This document shows positions 55,816 to 64,000 of a stretch of DNA of 64,000 nucleotides, in pieces. Origin of the DNA: Alkalihalobacillus sp. FSL W8-0930 (GTDB lineage: Bacteria; Bacillota; Bacilli; Bacillales; Bacillaceae_D); assembly GCA_037965595.1 (NCBI GenBank), contig CP150183.1, positions 1,860,001 to 1,924,000 on the forward strand. The letters are read 5' to 3'. The stretch's first letter is position 1, and every line of letters starts with the position of its first letter. The translations under genes and the position numbers were made by a program. Below the pieces are notes generated by a model. That model was not told the origin of the DNA, ran no database searches, and saw only the letters and a program-made list of their open reading frames with translations.

Positions 55816-56744
55816 CGGTTGTCCACTCCTTTTGTGATATCCATAAAGATATCCTCTAAATCAGTGTCAACCTGGTTGAAGCTCAATAATGGTAAGTTTG
55901 CTTCAATCGCTCGCTTTAGCAGGTCCTTCTGATCAAAGTCAGAGCCCTTATATTCAAATTCAATTTCGCCTTCCTTCAAGGTATGAATACTCAATACATC
56001 CTCTTCCCTCTCTAGAAAGGATATGACCTCAACATGCGCACCAAATGTCCGAATTTGTATCACTTTTTGTTGTTGAAGTTTATCATGAATATCACTTACA
56101 CTACCATTCGCGACTAACGTTCCTTGGTCTACAACACCTATTTGATCACACATCTCTGCAAGCTCGGGTAAAATATGAGAAGAAATGATAATGGTTTTAT
56201 TCATTGACTTTAAGCTGCGTAGAATGTCGCGCATTTCAACTCGCGCCCGTGGGTCTAAGCCCGATGCTGGTTCATCTAAGATAAGTACCTCAGGATTATG
56301 AATGAGACATCTTGCTAAACATAACCTCTGCTTCATTCCTCGAGACAGCACATCAACGTAATCATTTATTTTATGAGATAGTTGAACAAGTTCTAGTAAT
56401 TCTGGAATCAGTTTCTTACGCTCTGAAATCGACAATCCATAACTTGCACCATAAAAATCTAAATACTCGGATGTTCGTAATTGATCATATACCCCAAAGA
56501 AATCTGGCATGTAACCAATTTTACGTCTAACTTCTGAAGGGTTTGCACTCACATCAATTCCATCGATTAAGGCCGTACCAGAAGTCGGAACCATTAACGT
56601 TGCTAGAATTTGGAACGTAGTTGATTTGCCTGCCCCGTTCTGTCCAACTAGCCCGTAAACCGTCCCTTTTTTCACATGAATATTTAGCCCGTTAAGTGCC
56701 GTATTCGATCCGTAACGCTTTGTCAGATCTATGGTTTCAATCAT
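55812..56744 (-). CDS. ABC transporter ATPase
   Basis: 310 residues from the ATG at 56744 with AAAGGTGA 9 bases upstream. Walker A GQNGAGKSTTF, signature LSRGMKQRLCLARCL, Walker B VLILDEPASGLDP, switch SSHILPELAEMCD. The C-terminal extension (about 215-310) is of the CcmA/NatA exporter type. The start overlaps the end of the exoprotein gene by 8 bases, so the two are translationally coupled. Confidence 0.92.
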   Translation of the reverse strand: MIETIDLTKRYGSNTALNGLNIHVKKGTVYGLVGQNGAGKSTTFQILATLMVPTSGTALIDGIDVSANPSEVRRKIGYMPDFFGVYDQLRTSEYLDFYGASYGLSISERKKLIPELLELVQLSHKINDYVDVLSRGMKQRLCLARCLIHNPEVLILDEPASGLDPRARVEMRDILRSLKSMNKTIIISSHILPELAEMCDQIGVVDQGTLVANGSVSDIHDKLQQQKVIQIRTFGAHVEVISFLEREEDVLSIHTLKEGEIEFEYKGSDFDQKDLLKRAIEANLPLLSFNQVDTDLEDIFMDITKGVDNR

Positions 56745-59118
56745 TCTTAAATTCACCTTTCAAGTTAATCTGAGGTATATTTAAAGTGTCTCTTGAATCG
56801 TTTTTATTCAATTTAAGTTGAATATCTCCCCAATCATCGATATAGAGTGTTGGATCATCGAATGTCACTTGACCAGAAATGTCCTCATAGGTTTCGTCCT
56901 TCACATTATACAGTTGAACAATCGAGTCTGAGCTACTGATAACGGAAAGGCTCAATTCATTAAAAACAAATGAATCCTCCATTAAATCAGTAGGAACTGA
57001 AAACATCAGCTCGTATTGTCCATTTTCAGCAAAAATCGTTCGTTCACCCAAAGCAACTTCCTCTTCAAAGTAAATATCACCTGTATAACTATATCCTGAG
57101 GGCATGAGATCTTTATTATCTAATGAAAGCTGACCCTGTTGTTCTGATTGAACATTCACTGGTTGAATGATTAAGTTGTTAACTTTAAGAATGCCCTCGC
57201 TTCCATTTAATAATGGATGTAGAATTGAATCCTTTGATAAGCCAGCAATAGCAGGTAATCCTTTTGAATAGATCTCATCTGAGAAAGAAGCCTCAAACAG
57301 CCTATTTTCAACAAGCTCTGGCAATGTTAAATCTTCTTCATAATCATAAGCATAACTGTTATTAGTAGGTGTAAATAATGTCTTTCCAGCTAGCGTAAAT
57401 GAAACCTGCTTTGATTCTCCTGTGTTAAGTGGTCCAAGTGTGACTTTCTCAGTACCTGCCATGAAGTAGATGGCTTCATAATCGAATTTGGTCTGATTTG
57501 TGATTGTCCCTTCAATTTCATTGTTCTTAAACGTTAAATCTGTTTCAAACATTCCAGCCTCTACATTTGAAATTGATCCAACTGCATTAGAGATAGACCA
57601 AAATTCTCGATTTTCAAAAGTAAGTATCTGTTCTTTATCCGAGTGGACTACACTAGAGTTTCTTTTCTTATCTAATGTGTTAAAAAATAGATTATCAATT
57701 AAAGGAACAGGTGTGTAATCTTGATCTTTAAATGCTAACGAATAGCTCCCTTTTTTATTATTTAAAAATGATACGCTGCCGGTTCCGTATCCGACACCAG
57801 TATGGTCTACACTCATAACTACATTTTCATTTAGTTGATGATCTTTAATTCGGTCCCTCCCGCCTACGATAAATATCATAAGGCATAAAATGATGGAAAT
57901 CCCAGGGAGGATCCACCATGCATGCTCGCGTTTGTCTGCTCTTCTTAAGATAAAGTAAAGTAAAGGACACAAGATAAGAACATATCCAGCAAACACCATC
58001 ACAAGATTTTTAATTGGGATAAAGGAGGACGGGAATAAGCTTGAAATACTCGTAAAGGTGTAACCGTAATTGTCATATTCTGATCCACCATAAAACGTTG
58101 GACCATTTTTAACAAAGGGGTTAAACCATTGACTCCATGCCTTCTCTGACCCTTCCCATTCTTCGAAATCACTATTAAGTGGACTTAGTAGTAATTGTGC
58201 CAACTCGCCCTTACCACTTTTAATACTAATTAAAACAGGTTCTTCTTCTTCTGTTTGTGAGTGAATCATGGATCCCTCACGAAGAGTACCTTTTTGTAAT
58301 TGAATAGTCTCTTCACTGTAATCAACATTCGTAAGTTTCTTTAGAAAATTCGTATTTACCTCCACTTCTTCCCCAAGTTCTTGTAAAGGAAGCTCAGAGG
58401 CAAACATAGATTGTTCACTACCCTTAACATCTCCAGTTAATAATAAGGTTCCTCCTTCGTTCACCCACGAGTGAATAACCCTTTGTTGCTTTTCATTTAA
58501 AAGATTCAGTTCATAATCAGAAATAAGTAAAACAGACAACATATTTAAGCCCGTTCCAATTTCCGGAATTTGTTCGGGTTTGACTTCAACTACATCATAT
58601 CGATGATCGGCTGTTAGCTTCATTGATTTTAACGTTTCTACCTGCTCTATAGATGAAGAAAGAACTCCAATCACTAAATCTTCACTATGAATACCTGTAG
58701 CTGTTAGAAGGCTTTTCCCTTCAAACAGCAATTCCTCTCCATCATCCCAGCCACCTTCATAAAAACGAATCGTTTTGACTGTCGTCGTCCCGGTCATAGC
58801 CGTGTAATCAAAACTCGGAATACTTACAGTAAAAGATGTATCTGATTGCGCAGGTATATCAACAGAATGTAAGAAATCTGTTGGTTCTGTTGAACTTGAA
58901 GGACTGATACTAAAAGCTAAATCTCCTGAAATATCCCGGTCACTTACATTGATTATTGTGACAACAACGGGGAATCCAGTATAAGGGTTTGCTTTGTTCT
59001 CGAAGCCTATATCCATCTGAATTGATAAGTCTCTTTCATGATCAGCTTTAACTGTGACCGGAAACATGATAAGTGCTAGCATCACAATAATGATACAAAT
59101 TAAGCTTTTTTTACTCAT
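56737..59118 (-). CDS. Large membrane-anchored exoprotein of an ABC unit, unknown function
   Basis: 793 residues from the ATG at 59118 (MSKKSLICIIIVM); the frame is open to 59196 but that part is unlike a signal sequence. Signal peptide (about 1-25), then a beta-sandwich domain (ANPYTGFPVVVTIINVSDRDI), a glutamine-amidotransferase-like (DUF4350-style) domain with VLLISDYELNLLNEKQQRVIHSWVNEGGTLLLTGD, two membrane helices near 355-400 (LVMVFAGYVLILCPLLYFIL; ILPGISIILCLMIFIV) and a long C-terminal extracytoplasmic region. The ribosome site is weak. Such proteins accompany ATPase/permease pairs in Bacilli; I do not know the function. Confidence 0.82.
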   Translation of the reverse strand: MSKKSLICIIIVMLALIMFPVTVKADHERDLSIQMDIGFENKANPYTGFPVVVTIINVSDRDISGDLAFSISPSSSTEPTDFLHSVDIPAQSDTSFTVSIPSFDYTAMTGTTTVKTIRFYEGGWDDGEELLFEGKSLLTATGIHSEDLVIGVLSSSIEQVETLKSMKLTADHRYDVVEVKPEQIPEIGTGLNMLSVLLISDYELNLLNEKQQRVIHSWVNEGGTLLLTGDVKGSEQSMFASELPLQELGEEVEVNTNFLKKLTNVDYSEETIQLQKGTLREGSMIHSQTEEEEPVLISIKSGKGELAQLLLSPLNSDFEEWEGSEKAWSQWFNPFVKNGPTFYGGSEYDNYGYTFTSISSLFPSSFIPIKNLVMVFAGYVLILCPLLYFILRRADKREHAWWILPGISIILCLMIFIVGGRDRIKDHQLNENVVMSVDHTGVGYGTGSVSFLNNKKGSYSLAFKDQDYTPVPLIDNLFFNTLDKKRNSSVVHSDKEQILTFENREFWSISNAVGSISNVEAGMFETDLTFKNNEIEGTITNQTKFDYEAIYFMAGTEKVTLGPLNTGESKQVSFTLAGKTLFTPTNNSYAYDYEEDLTLPELVENRLFEASFSDEIYSKGLPAIAGLSKDSILHPLLNGSEGILKVNNLIIQPVNVQSEQQGQLSLDNKDLMPSGYSYTGDIYFEEEVALGERTIFAENGQYELMFSVPTDLMEDSFVFNELSLSVISSSDSIVQLYNVKDETYEDISGQVTFDDPTLYIDDWGDIQLKLNKNDSRDTLNIPQINLKGEFKND

Positions 59119-59346
59119 TACAATTCCCGCTTTCCGCTCAAAATCTTTCCTCACTCTTCTTTTAAGATAGCATAATTGTTTTTGTTTTTTTCTCAAGTTT
59201 TTCTAAATTCTTTTAATCAAATGTCAGAATCCGTCGAAACAACCGAAGTTTTTTGCAGATAAGTGTCGTAAGAAATGTAGAGGAAATAGAAGGAATTAAT
59301 AGAATATTTGTTAATGAGGGAATAAATGAACGTGGAGGATTAGAGA

Positions 59347-59646
59347 ATGAGCTCGATCTTAAGAAAAAAAGAGACTATAAAAAGACATGTTTATTCAAAT
59401 AGCGAGTTAGGGAAAACGACAACTCTGCATGATTTTTTAATAGAACATTCATTGGAACGCGAGGAACTCTACAGGATATTAGATGTATTAGTTGAAGAAG
59501 AAGCTATTCAATGGACAAGTGAGGAACAAGTCGTTTCATTTCCTTTACCTGAATGGTATGAGAAGCAATTACAGCAAATGACGTCCTGTCATTTGCTGGC
59601 TTTAGGCCAGCGCCAATTAAACAAACGACAAACTCGTTACGAATGA
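59347..59646 (+). CDS. Small helix-turn-helix-like protein, unknown function
   Basis: 99 residues, GTGGAGGAT before the ATG. It is charged and soluble. TTLHDFLIEHSLEREELYRILDVLVEEEAI resembles a winged-helix start (helix, turn, helix) followed by a short beta wing (IQWTSEEQVVSF). Possibly a truncated regulator-like domain; I do not recognise the family. Divergent from the exoprotein operon and could regulate it. Its 3' end overlaps a terminator stem. Confidence 0.6.
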   Translation: MSSILRKKETIKRHVYSNSELGKTTTLHDFLIEHSLEREELYRILDVLVEEEAIQWTSEEQVVSFPLPEWYEKQLQQMTSCHLLALGQRQLNKRQTRYE

Positions 59647-59669
59647 ACGTGAAGTTTGCCGTTTGTTTG
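59619..59669 (+). terminator. Long-stem terminator overlapping the gene end
   Basis: AAACAAACG-CAAACT pairs with AGTTTG-CGTTTGTTT across a 19-base loop that contains the stop codon. A T-rich stretch follows only partly. Confidence 0.6.
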
Positions 59670-59689
59670 ATTATGTATAGAGGATGACG

Positions 59690-60514
59690 TCATACGCTAT
59701 TTAAATCTTTAACGAATTTTTCAAATCGCTTATTTTGTTCGTTTAATGATTCTATATTTTCCATAAATGTGGCAACCAATTGCGCCTGATCAGATGAAGC
59801 ACTCGAAATGTCACTAATTTCTTCTTGCATTCGTTTAACCGAGTTTTGTACATTTGATACATTTTCATCAATCTGATTGGCCGCTTTTTTTGTTTCATCA
59901 GAAAGCTTACGAACTTCTGTTGCTACGACGCCGAAGCCTGCACCCGCTTGACCCACACGTGCGGCCTCAATCGCTGCATTTAACCCAATTAAGTTTGTCT
60001 GTCTGGATATATCACCAATAAAGTTTGTAATCTCAGCAACACTGCCTGATTCATCTACTGTTTTTACAGCATTTTTCAATAACTGATCAGATGTAGCTGA
60101 AAGTTGTTCAGAATGTGCAGCTACTTGTTGGATCCCGCTCAACAAATTATCTGAAATCGCTGACGTCTGGCTCATTAATTCATTTAACTTCTTTTTGTTT
60201 TTGTGACTAAAGTTCGCTGTTAAAATAGCAACAATCTGTCCTGTCTCATCTTTTATTGGAACAAATACCACATCAAAGGCCACTCCAAATAATTCCTCTG
60301 GAATCTCCCCATACGTTACATCGTTATTTTTAATATCTTTAAAATTTGTATGTGGTTCAACTAGAGGATCCCCTGGTTTTTGGCCAATTTTTAAAGAATC
60401 ACTGTCACACCAGTATAATACTTTTTCATGATCATATACAGATAATGCGACATCCCCTTTAAGCATTTGCTTTATAAATGGCATACTCGCAACTAATCCA
60501 TCAACGATAGTCAT
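59690..60514 (-). CDS. Soluble chemoreceptor (YfmS-like MCP signalling protein)
   Basis: 274 residues from the ATG at 60514 (MTIVDGL), 9 bases after AAGGGG; an ATG two codons earlier is too close. No membrane helix. The N-terminal half is a small PAS-like/DUF sensor ([41 protein letters not shown]). The C-terminal half is a short methyl-accepting signalling hairpin with the CheA/CheW contact tip ([33 protein letters not shown]). It resembles B. subtilis YfmS, a cytoplasmic chemotaxis signaller. The signal sensed is unknown. It is the tandem paralogue of 60638-61462 and has its own sigma-D promoter. Confidence 0.88.
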   Translation of the reverse strand: MTIVDGLVASMPFIKQMLKGDVALSVYDHEKVLYWCDSDSLKIGQKPGDPLVEPHTNFKDIKNNDVTYGEIPEELFGVAFDVVFVPIKDETGQIVAILTANFSHKNKKKLNELMSQTSAISDNLLSGIQQVAAHSEQLSATSDQLLKNAVKTVDESGSVAEITNFIGDISRQTNLIGLNAAIEAARVGQAGAGFGVVATEVRKLSDETKKAANQIDENVSNVQNSVKRMQEEISDISSASSDQAQLVATFMENIESLNEQNKRFEKFVKDLNSV

Positions 60515-60547
60515 TTTCATCTACCCCTTTCTAGAAATACTTTTTTT

Positions 60548-60574
60548 ATATCGGCTATTCCATTCATTTACTTA
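60548..60574 (-). promoter_or_regulatory. sigma-D promoter of the soluble chemoreceptor gene
   Basis: Minus strand TAAG (60571-60574), 15 bases, GCCGATAT (60548-60555). The -10 box is exact and the -35 has one mismatch from TAAA. About 35 bases before the start. Confidence 0.75.
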
Positions 60575-60590
60575 ACAACATCTTACAAAT

Positions 60591-60632
60591 TAAAAAGAAG
60601 CCCTCCTAATGATTTCTCACTAAGAAGGCTAA
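60591..60632 (-). terminator. Terminator between tandem chemoreceptor genes
   Basis: Minus strand GCCTTCTTAGTGAG pairs with CATTAGGAGGGC with wobbles, followed by CTTTTT. Confidence 0.7.
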
Positions 60633-60637
60633 TTACG

Positions 60638-61462
60638 TTATAAATCATTTAATGACTGAACATATTTTTTAAATTCTTGATTTTGTTGGTTAAGTGTCTC
60701 TATGTTTTTCATGAAATCTGTCACTAACTGGGCTTGATCATTTGATGCATCTGTAATATCACTGATTTCCTGTTGCATTTGTTTAATGGACCCTTGAATG
60801 TTCGACAACGTCTGATCAATTTGATTGGCTGCTTTTTTTGTTTCATCTGAAAGTTTGCGGACTTCTGTTGCAACTACTCCAAAGCCTGCACCCGCTTGAC
60901 CTACTCTTGCCGCCTCTATTGCTGCATTTAAGCCAATCAGGTTTGTCTGTCTTGATATATCGCCAATAAAATTCGTCACTTCAGCCACTGCGTTTGATTG
61001 ATCTACCGTTTTTACTGCATTTTTTAATAGCTGGTCTGAGGTTGCAGATAGCTGCTGTGAATGCGCAGCAACCTGCTGAATTCCACTTAGAAGCTGATCT
61101 GAAATCTCCGAGGTTTCCCCCATCAATTCTTCAATTCGATCGAGTTCCCGACGACTGATGTTTATACTTAGTACGGCCAAGATTTGATTATCATTATCTA
61201 AAAAGGGGATATACGTAATATCATACGCATGTCCATAGAGTTCTTCTGGTATCACAGTATAGGTTACATCATTATTATTAATGCAACTAAAATTTTCAAA
61301 GCCTTTTTCAAGCGGATCCCCTGCTTTCGCATTAATATCAAGGGTGGCACTTCCACTAAAAAATATGATCTTTTCTTTGTCAAATAGGCTCAAAGCCACA
61401 TCACCTTTGAACGCTTTTTTTAACAATGGCATATTTTTCGTTAAACCTTCAACAAACTCCAT
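60638..61462 (-). CDS. Soluble chemoreceptor (YfmS-like), paralogue
   Basis: 274 residues from the ATG at 61462 (MEFVEGL), chosen by the same logic and alignment with the neighbour. Same architecture: sensor part with [16 protein letters not shown] and [24 protein letters not shown], and signalling half with an almost identical tip. Conservation is highest in the signalling half and lower in the sensor half, suggesting that the two copies respond to different ligands. Candidate sigma-D promoter upstream. Confidence 0.88.
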   Translation of the reverse strand: MEFVEGLTKNMPLLKKAFKGDVALSLFDKEKIIFFSGSATLDINAKAGDPLEKGFENFSCINNNDVTYTVIPEELYGHAYDITYIPFLDNDNQILAVLSINISRRELDRIEELMGETSEISDQLLSGIQQVAAHSQQLSATSDQLLKNAVKTVDQSNAVAEVTNFIGDISRQTNLIGLNAAIEAARVGQAGAGFGVVATEVRKLSDETKKAANQIDQTLSNIQGSIKQMQQEISDITDASNDQAQLVTDFMKNIETLNQQNQEFKKYVQSLNDL

Positions 61463-61500
61463 TCCCATACTTCCTCTCTATCTATCAACATATGAAGAAT

Positions 61501-61528
61501 ATATCGGAAGAAGGGTTTCATTCGTGTA
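61501..61528 (-). promoter_or_regulatory. Weaker sigma-D-like promoter of the second chemoreceptor
   Basis: Minus strand TACA (61525-61528), 16 bases, TCCGATAT (61501-61508): one mismatch in each box relative to TAAA / GCCGATAT. Confidence 0.5.
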
Positions 61529-61590
61529 GATAAGTCTCAACAAAAAGTACAGAAAACCCGTGTAAAACTATGTTTAGAGAATAAAAGGAA

Positions 61591-62583
61591 TTATTGTAGG
61601 ATTAAATCAATCTCCTTTAATTCTTCAGTCGAGAATGACAGATTCTTTAGAGCTTGAACATTCTCCTTAATTTGACTGACTCTGCTTGCCCCGATTAGTG
61701 CTGATGTGATTTGCCCTTCTCTAAGCACCCAGGCTAATGACATTTGTGCAAGCGTTTGACCTCGTTCATGTGCAATCTCGTTTAATCGGTTTAAGCGATT
61801 GACCACATCTTGATTGATTTGTTCTTGACTAAGGAAACGACTTGCTCCACCCGCCCGTGAATCAAGAGGCACAGATCCGTCTAAGTATTTGTTCGTTAAA
61901 AGCCCCTGTGCTAACGCACAAAATGCAATAGAGCCTACTCCATTTTCGTTTAATACTCCTAGTAACTCATCTTCTATTCCGCGATTTAGCATGGAATAGT
62001 TCGGTTGATGGATGAGGAGTGGTGTTCCTAGATCAGCAAGAATGCGAGCGGCTTCTTTCGTTTCGGCAGGACTATAACTTGATATGCCAACATAGAGGGC
62101 TTTCCCCTGACGAACGATTTGATGCAAGGCACCCATCGTTTCTTCTAATGGCGTATCCGGATCTGGTCGATGAGAATAAAAAATATCAACATAATCTAAT
62201 TTCATCCGCTGTAAGCTTTGGTCAAGACTTGCAATGAGGTTTTTCTTAGAGCCCCACTCTCCGTAAGGACCTGGCCACATATAATAGCCTGCTTTTGAAG
62301 AGATAATAAGCTCATCCCGATACGGTGCAAAGTCCGTTTGAAGAATTCGCCCAAACATTTCCTCTGCTGAACCTGCAGGAGGTCCATAATTATTCGCTAA
62401 ATCAAAATGAGTAATCCCATGATCAAATGCACTCCTTACCATCGCACGACCATTCTCATATGAATCTACACCACCAAAGTTGTGCCATAGCCCAAGTGAC
62501 AAGGCAGGTAGTTTTAAACCGGAATTGCCCGTTCGACGGTAAGGCATAGTACTGTATCTTTGTTCAGCAGCAACGTAACTCAA
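61591..62583 (-). CDS. Aldo/keto reductase (YghZ-like)
   Basis: 330 residues from a TTG start with GAGGAG 10 bases upstream. AKR TIM barrel: ITHFDLANNYGPPAGSAEEM (catalytic Asp and Tyr), IISSKAGYYMWPGPYGEWGS (Lys) and the active-site His in DIFYSHRPDPDTP; C-terminal IPGVS-like cofactor region ITSALIGASRVSQIKENVQAL. The YghZ subgroup reduces L-glyceraldehyde 3-phosphate and methylglyoxal with NADPH. Monocistronic; no regulator adjoins. Confidence 0.92.
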   Translation of the reverse strand: MSYVAAEQRYSTMPYRRTGNSGLKLPALSLGLWHNFGGVDSYENGRAMVRSAFDHGITHFDLANNYGPPAGSAEEMFGRILQTDFAPYRDELIISSKAGYYMWPGPYGEWGSKKNLIASLDQSLQRMKLDYVDIFYSHRPDPDTPLEETMGALHQIVRQGKALYVGISSYSPAETKEAARILADLGTPLLIHQPNYSMLNRGIEDELLGVLNENGVGSIAFCALAQGLLTNKYLDGSVPLDSRAGGASRFLSQEQINQDVVNRLNRLNEIAHERGQTLAQMSLAWVLREGQITSALIGASRVSQIKENVQALKNLSFSTEELKEIDLILQ

Positions 62584-62664
62584 ATAACCATCTCCTCGTA
62601 AGCGTTATCATTATTTTATAGAGTATCACAATAAGACATAAGAGTCTCCTGTGAACTCGTGTTT

Positions 62665-63276
62665 TTATAAATCTCGTTCCTTATCTCCATCACGGATTTG
62701 GATGTTAAAAGAGTTGGTATATCCACTCATATCTACGTCATCGGATGATGTTTGATTTATTTCAATCATGTGAGTTGATCTCGGTTTTAATTGAATGTGT
62801 TCCCACTCGTATAAAAGAAATCCATCTGTCTGATAATTATCATATATATTTAATTGGAAGTTCACTTCATCTGAAGAATGATTTTTAAGCTCCACCTCAC
62901 ACATGGTGTCCCTTCCATCATACGTACAAGTGGATTCCTCGTCATTATAAGACAAAGCATCCACCCCTGTGGCCAAGGTATATTGATATAAATGAACGAC
63001 TTTCATTGGCAACCAACCAACAACGATAACCATCAAGACGGTGAGAACAGCACGATGATTAGAGAGCGAGCGAACAAAAAGAACAATAGCTAAGATAAAA
63101 AGAATGAAGGACACCCACTCTAAAAGCTGTACTCCCGTGCGACTGCTTAGATTAAAAAGAAATAGATCACTTGATCCAGAGCCTACAAACCGAACATTCG
63201 GAGAAGGAAGCCGATATAAAACCAGTAAAATAAAAATAAAAATGGACCCTAAAAGTAACCATTTGTTACGAATCAT
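62665..63276 (-). CDS. Membrane protein with C-terminal extracytoplasmic domain, unknown
   Basis: 203 residues, GGGGTGAC before the ATG. Three hydrophobic segments (about 6-22, 53-69 and 76-92), then an outside domain of about 110 residues (DEESTCTYDGRDTMCEVEL with two Cys that could pair, FQLNIYDNYQTDGF, STHMIEINQ) of Ig/beta-sandwich appearance. No family recognised. Confidence 0.68.
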   Translation of the reverse strand: MIRNKWLLLGSIFIFILLVLYRLPSPNVRFVGSGSSDLFLFNLSSRTGVQLLEWVSFILFILAIVLFVRSLSNHRAVLTVLMVIVVGWLPMKVVHLYQYTLATGVDALSYNDEESTCTYDGRDTMCEVELKNHSSDEVNFQLNIYDNYQTDGFLLYEWEHIQLKPRSTHMIEINQTSSDDVDMSGYTNSFNIQIRDGDKERDL

Positions 63277-63334
63277 ATGTCACCCCGATATTGGATTATT
63301 TTATCAATCATAGCACAATACGGCACTCATGAAT

Positions 63335-63371
63335 AAAAAAAGCTGCAAAACATTTTATGTTTTGCAGCTCA
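63335..63371 (-). terminator. Terminator of the nucleoside transporter gene
   Basis: Perfect stem AGCTGCAAAACAT / ATGTTTTGCAGCT with a 4-base loop; seven T on the minus strand. Confidence 0.9.
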
Positions 63372-63374
63372 GGA

Positions 63375-64000
63375 TTAATAGATTAATCCAACAACTGTAG
63401 CAGTTAGGAAGCTAACTAAGGTGGCTCCAAATAATAACTTTAAACCAAACCTGGCAACCATATTCCCCTTCTCTTCATTTAATCCTTTTACTGCACCGGA
63501 TATAATTCCGATAGACGAAAAGTTAGCGAAGGATACTAGGAAAACAGATACAATGGCTTCTGATCGATCACTTAATGAACCAGCACCTTCAGAGAGAATT
63601 TGCATGGCGACAAACTCATTTGAGACAAGCTTTGTTGCCATAATGCTGCCTGAGTACACAGCCTCATTCCAAGGTACACCCATTAAGAACGCAAATGGAG
63701 CAAAAATATAACCAAGTAAGTCTTGGAATGAAATGCCGAGGATTGCATTAAAGATTCCGTTAATCATCGCGATTAATGCGACAAAACCAAGAAGCATGGC
63801 GGCGACCACAACGGCTACTTTAAAACCATCCATGATGTATTCGCCTAGCATTTCGAAGAAGGATTGTCTCTCTTCTTCTTCCACGACGATTAAATCCTCC
63901 TCCTCAGTTACGTGATACGGATTAATAATAGATGCGATAATAAAGCCACCAAATAAGTTTAAGACAATAGCTGTCACAACATAAGCCGGATTAATTAAGG
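63375..64000 (-). CDS. CNT-family nucleoside transporter (5' end outside window)
   Basis: The frame is open through the right edge ([16 protein letters not shown]...), so this is the C-terminal 208 residues of a concentrative nucleoside transporter (NupC/NupG/YutK type; about 400 aa in full). [45 protein letters not shown] and [18 protein letters not shown] are the conserved CNT segments with the nucleoside-binding Glu/Asn residues. An acidic cytoplasmic loop ([14 protein letters not shown]) lies between. It imports purine or pyrimidine nucleosides with H+ or Na+. Confidence 0.9.
   Translation of the reverse strand, partial: LINPAYVVTAIVLNLFGGFIIASIINPYHVTEEEDLIVVEEEERQSFFEMLGEYIMDGFKVAVVVAAMLLGFVALIAMINGIFNAILGISFQDLLGYIFAPFAFLMGVPWNEAVYSGSIMATKLVSNEFVAMQILSEGAGSLSDRSEAIVSVFLVSFANFSSIGIISGAVKGLNEEKGNMVARFGLKLLFGATLVSFLTATVVGLIY

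Overview
The window comes from a spore-forming, motile, low-GC Gram-positive bacterium of the Bacillaceae. The evidence is a gerA-type germinant receptor operon with a sigma-G-like promoter, a YtvI-type sporulation membrane protein, motAB and sigma-D-type promoters, a T-box before trpS, a THI/TPP element before ykoEDC, CtsR and HrcA (CIRCE) heat-shock operators, a perfect WalR box, and a Bacillus-style replication-terminator-protein homologue. No phage, IS element, CRISPR array, rRNA or tRNA gene was seen. This looks like ordinary chromosome with a few decaying genes.

Layout. 1-5.7 kb: partial ytvI-like gene, motAB, a lipoprotein behind an exact sigma-D promoter, a small membrane protein and a frameshifted kinase gene. 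5.8-8.7 kb: katG with a PerR/Fur-like operator, and an Rtp/PadR-like gene. 8.7-13.8 kb: a DrrAB-type exporter and a sugar ABC operon whose second permease carries an in-frame stop. 13.9-16.5 kb: trpS with its tryptophan T-box, yeeN and a small membrane protein. 16.5-19.6 kb: a tight unit sdpR-sdpI-ICMT methyltransferase-crtP (carotenoid oxidase). 19.7-25.8 kb: htpG with CIRCE, then gerAA-AB-AC. 25.8-29.5 kb: two luciferase-like oxidoreductases, a GGCT-fold protein, a 24-residue membrane peptide gene and exoA. 29.5-37.3 kb: clpE with tandem CtsR boxes, an SDR, a WalR-linked NlpC/P60 hydrolase, an oxidoreductase, a lipid kinase, an alkyladenine glycosylase and an acidic lipoprotein. 37.4-44.6 kb: sulfate ABC transporter and ykoEDC. 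44.6-50.6 kb: HAD phosphatase, ilvE, HemD-like protein, CDF metal exporter, a 3D-domain wall hydrolase with a structured leader, and GGCT. 50.7-54.8 kb: methyltransferase, then gnd and zwf convergent. 54.9-59.2 kb: a three-gene ABC/exoprotein unit. 59.3-64 kb: a small wHTH-like protein, two tandem soluble chemoreceptors, an aldo/keto reductase, a membrane protein and a partial nucleoside transporter.

Themes. Stress regulation is dense and readable (PerR/Fur, HrcA, CtsR, possible sigma-B). Motility and chemotaxis genes are scattered but linked by sigma-D-like promoters. Several RNA leaders are present: T-box, TPP, and two that I cannot assign to a known class (upstream of the 3D-domain hydrolase at 49.9-50.04 kb and of the sulfate-binding protein at 41.35-41.46 kb). 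The most unusual gene grouping is the SdpR/SdpI unit continuing into a carotenoid oxidase and a membrane methyltransferase. A hairpin-bearing element of about 75 bp occurs twice, each time between convergent genes.
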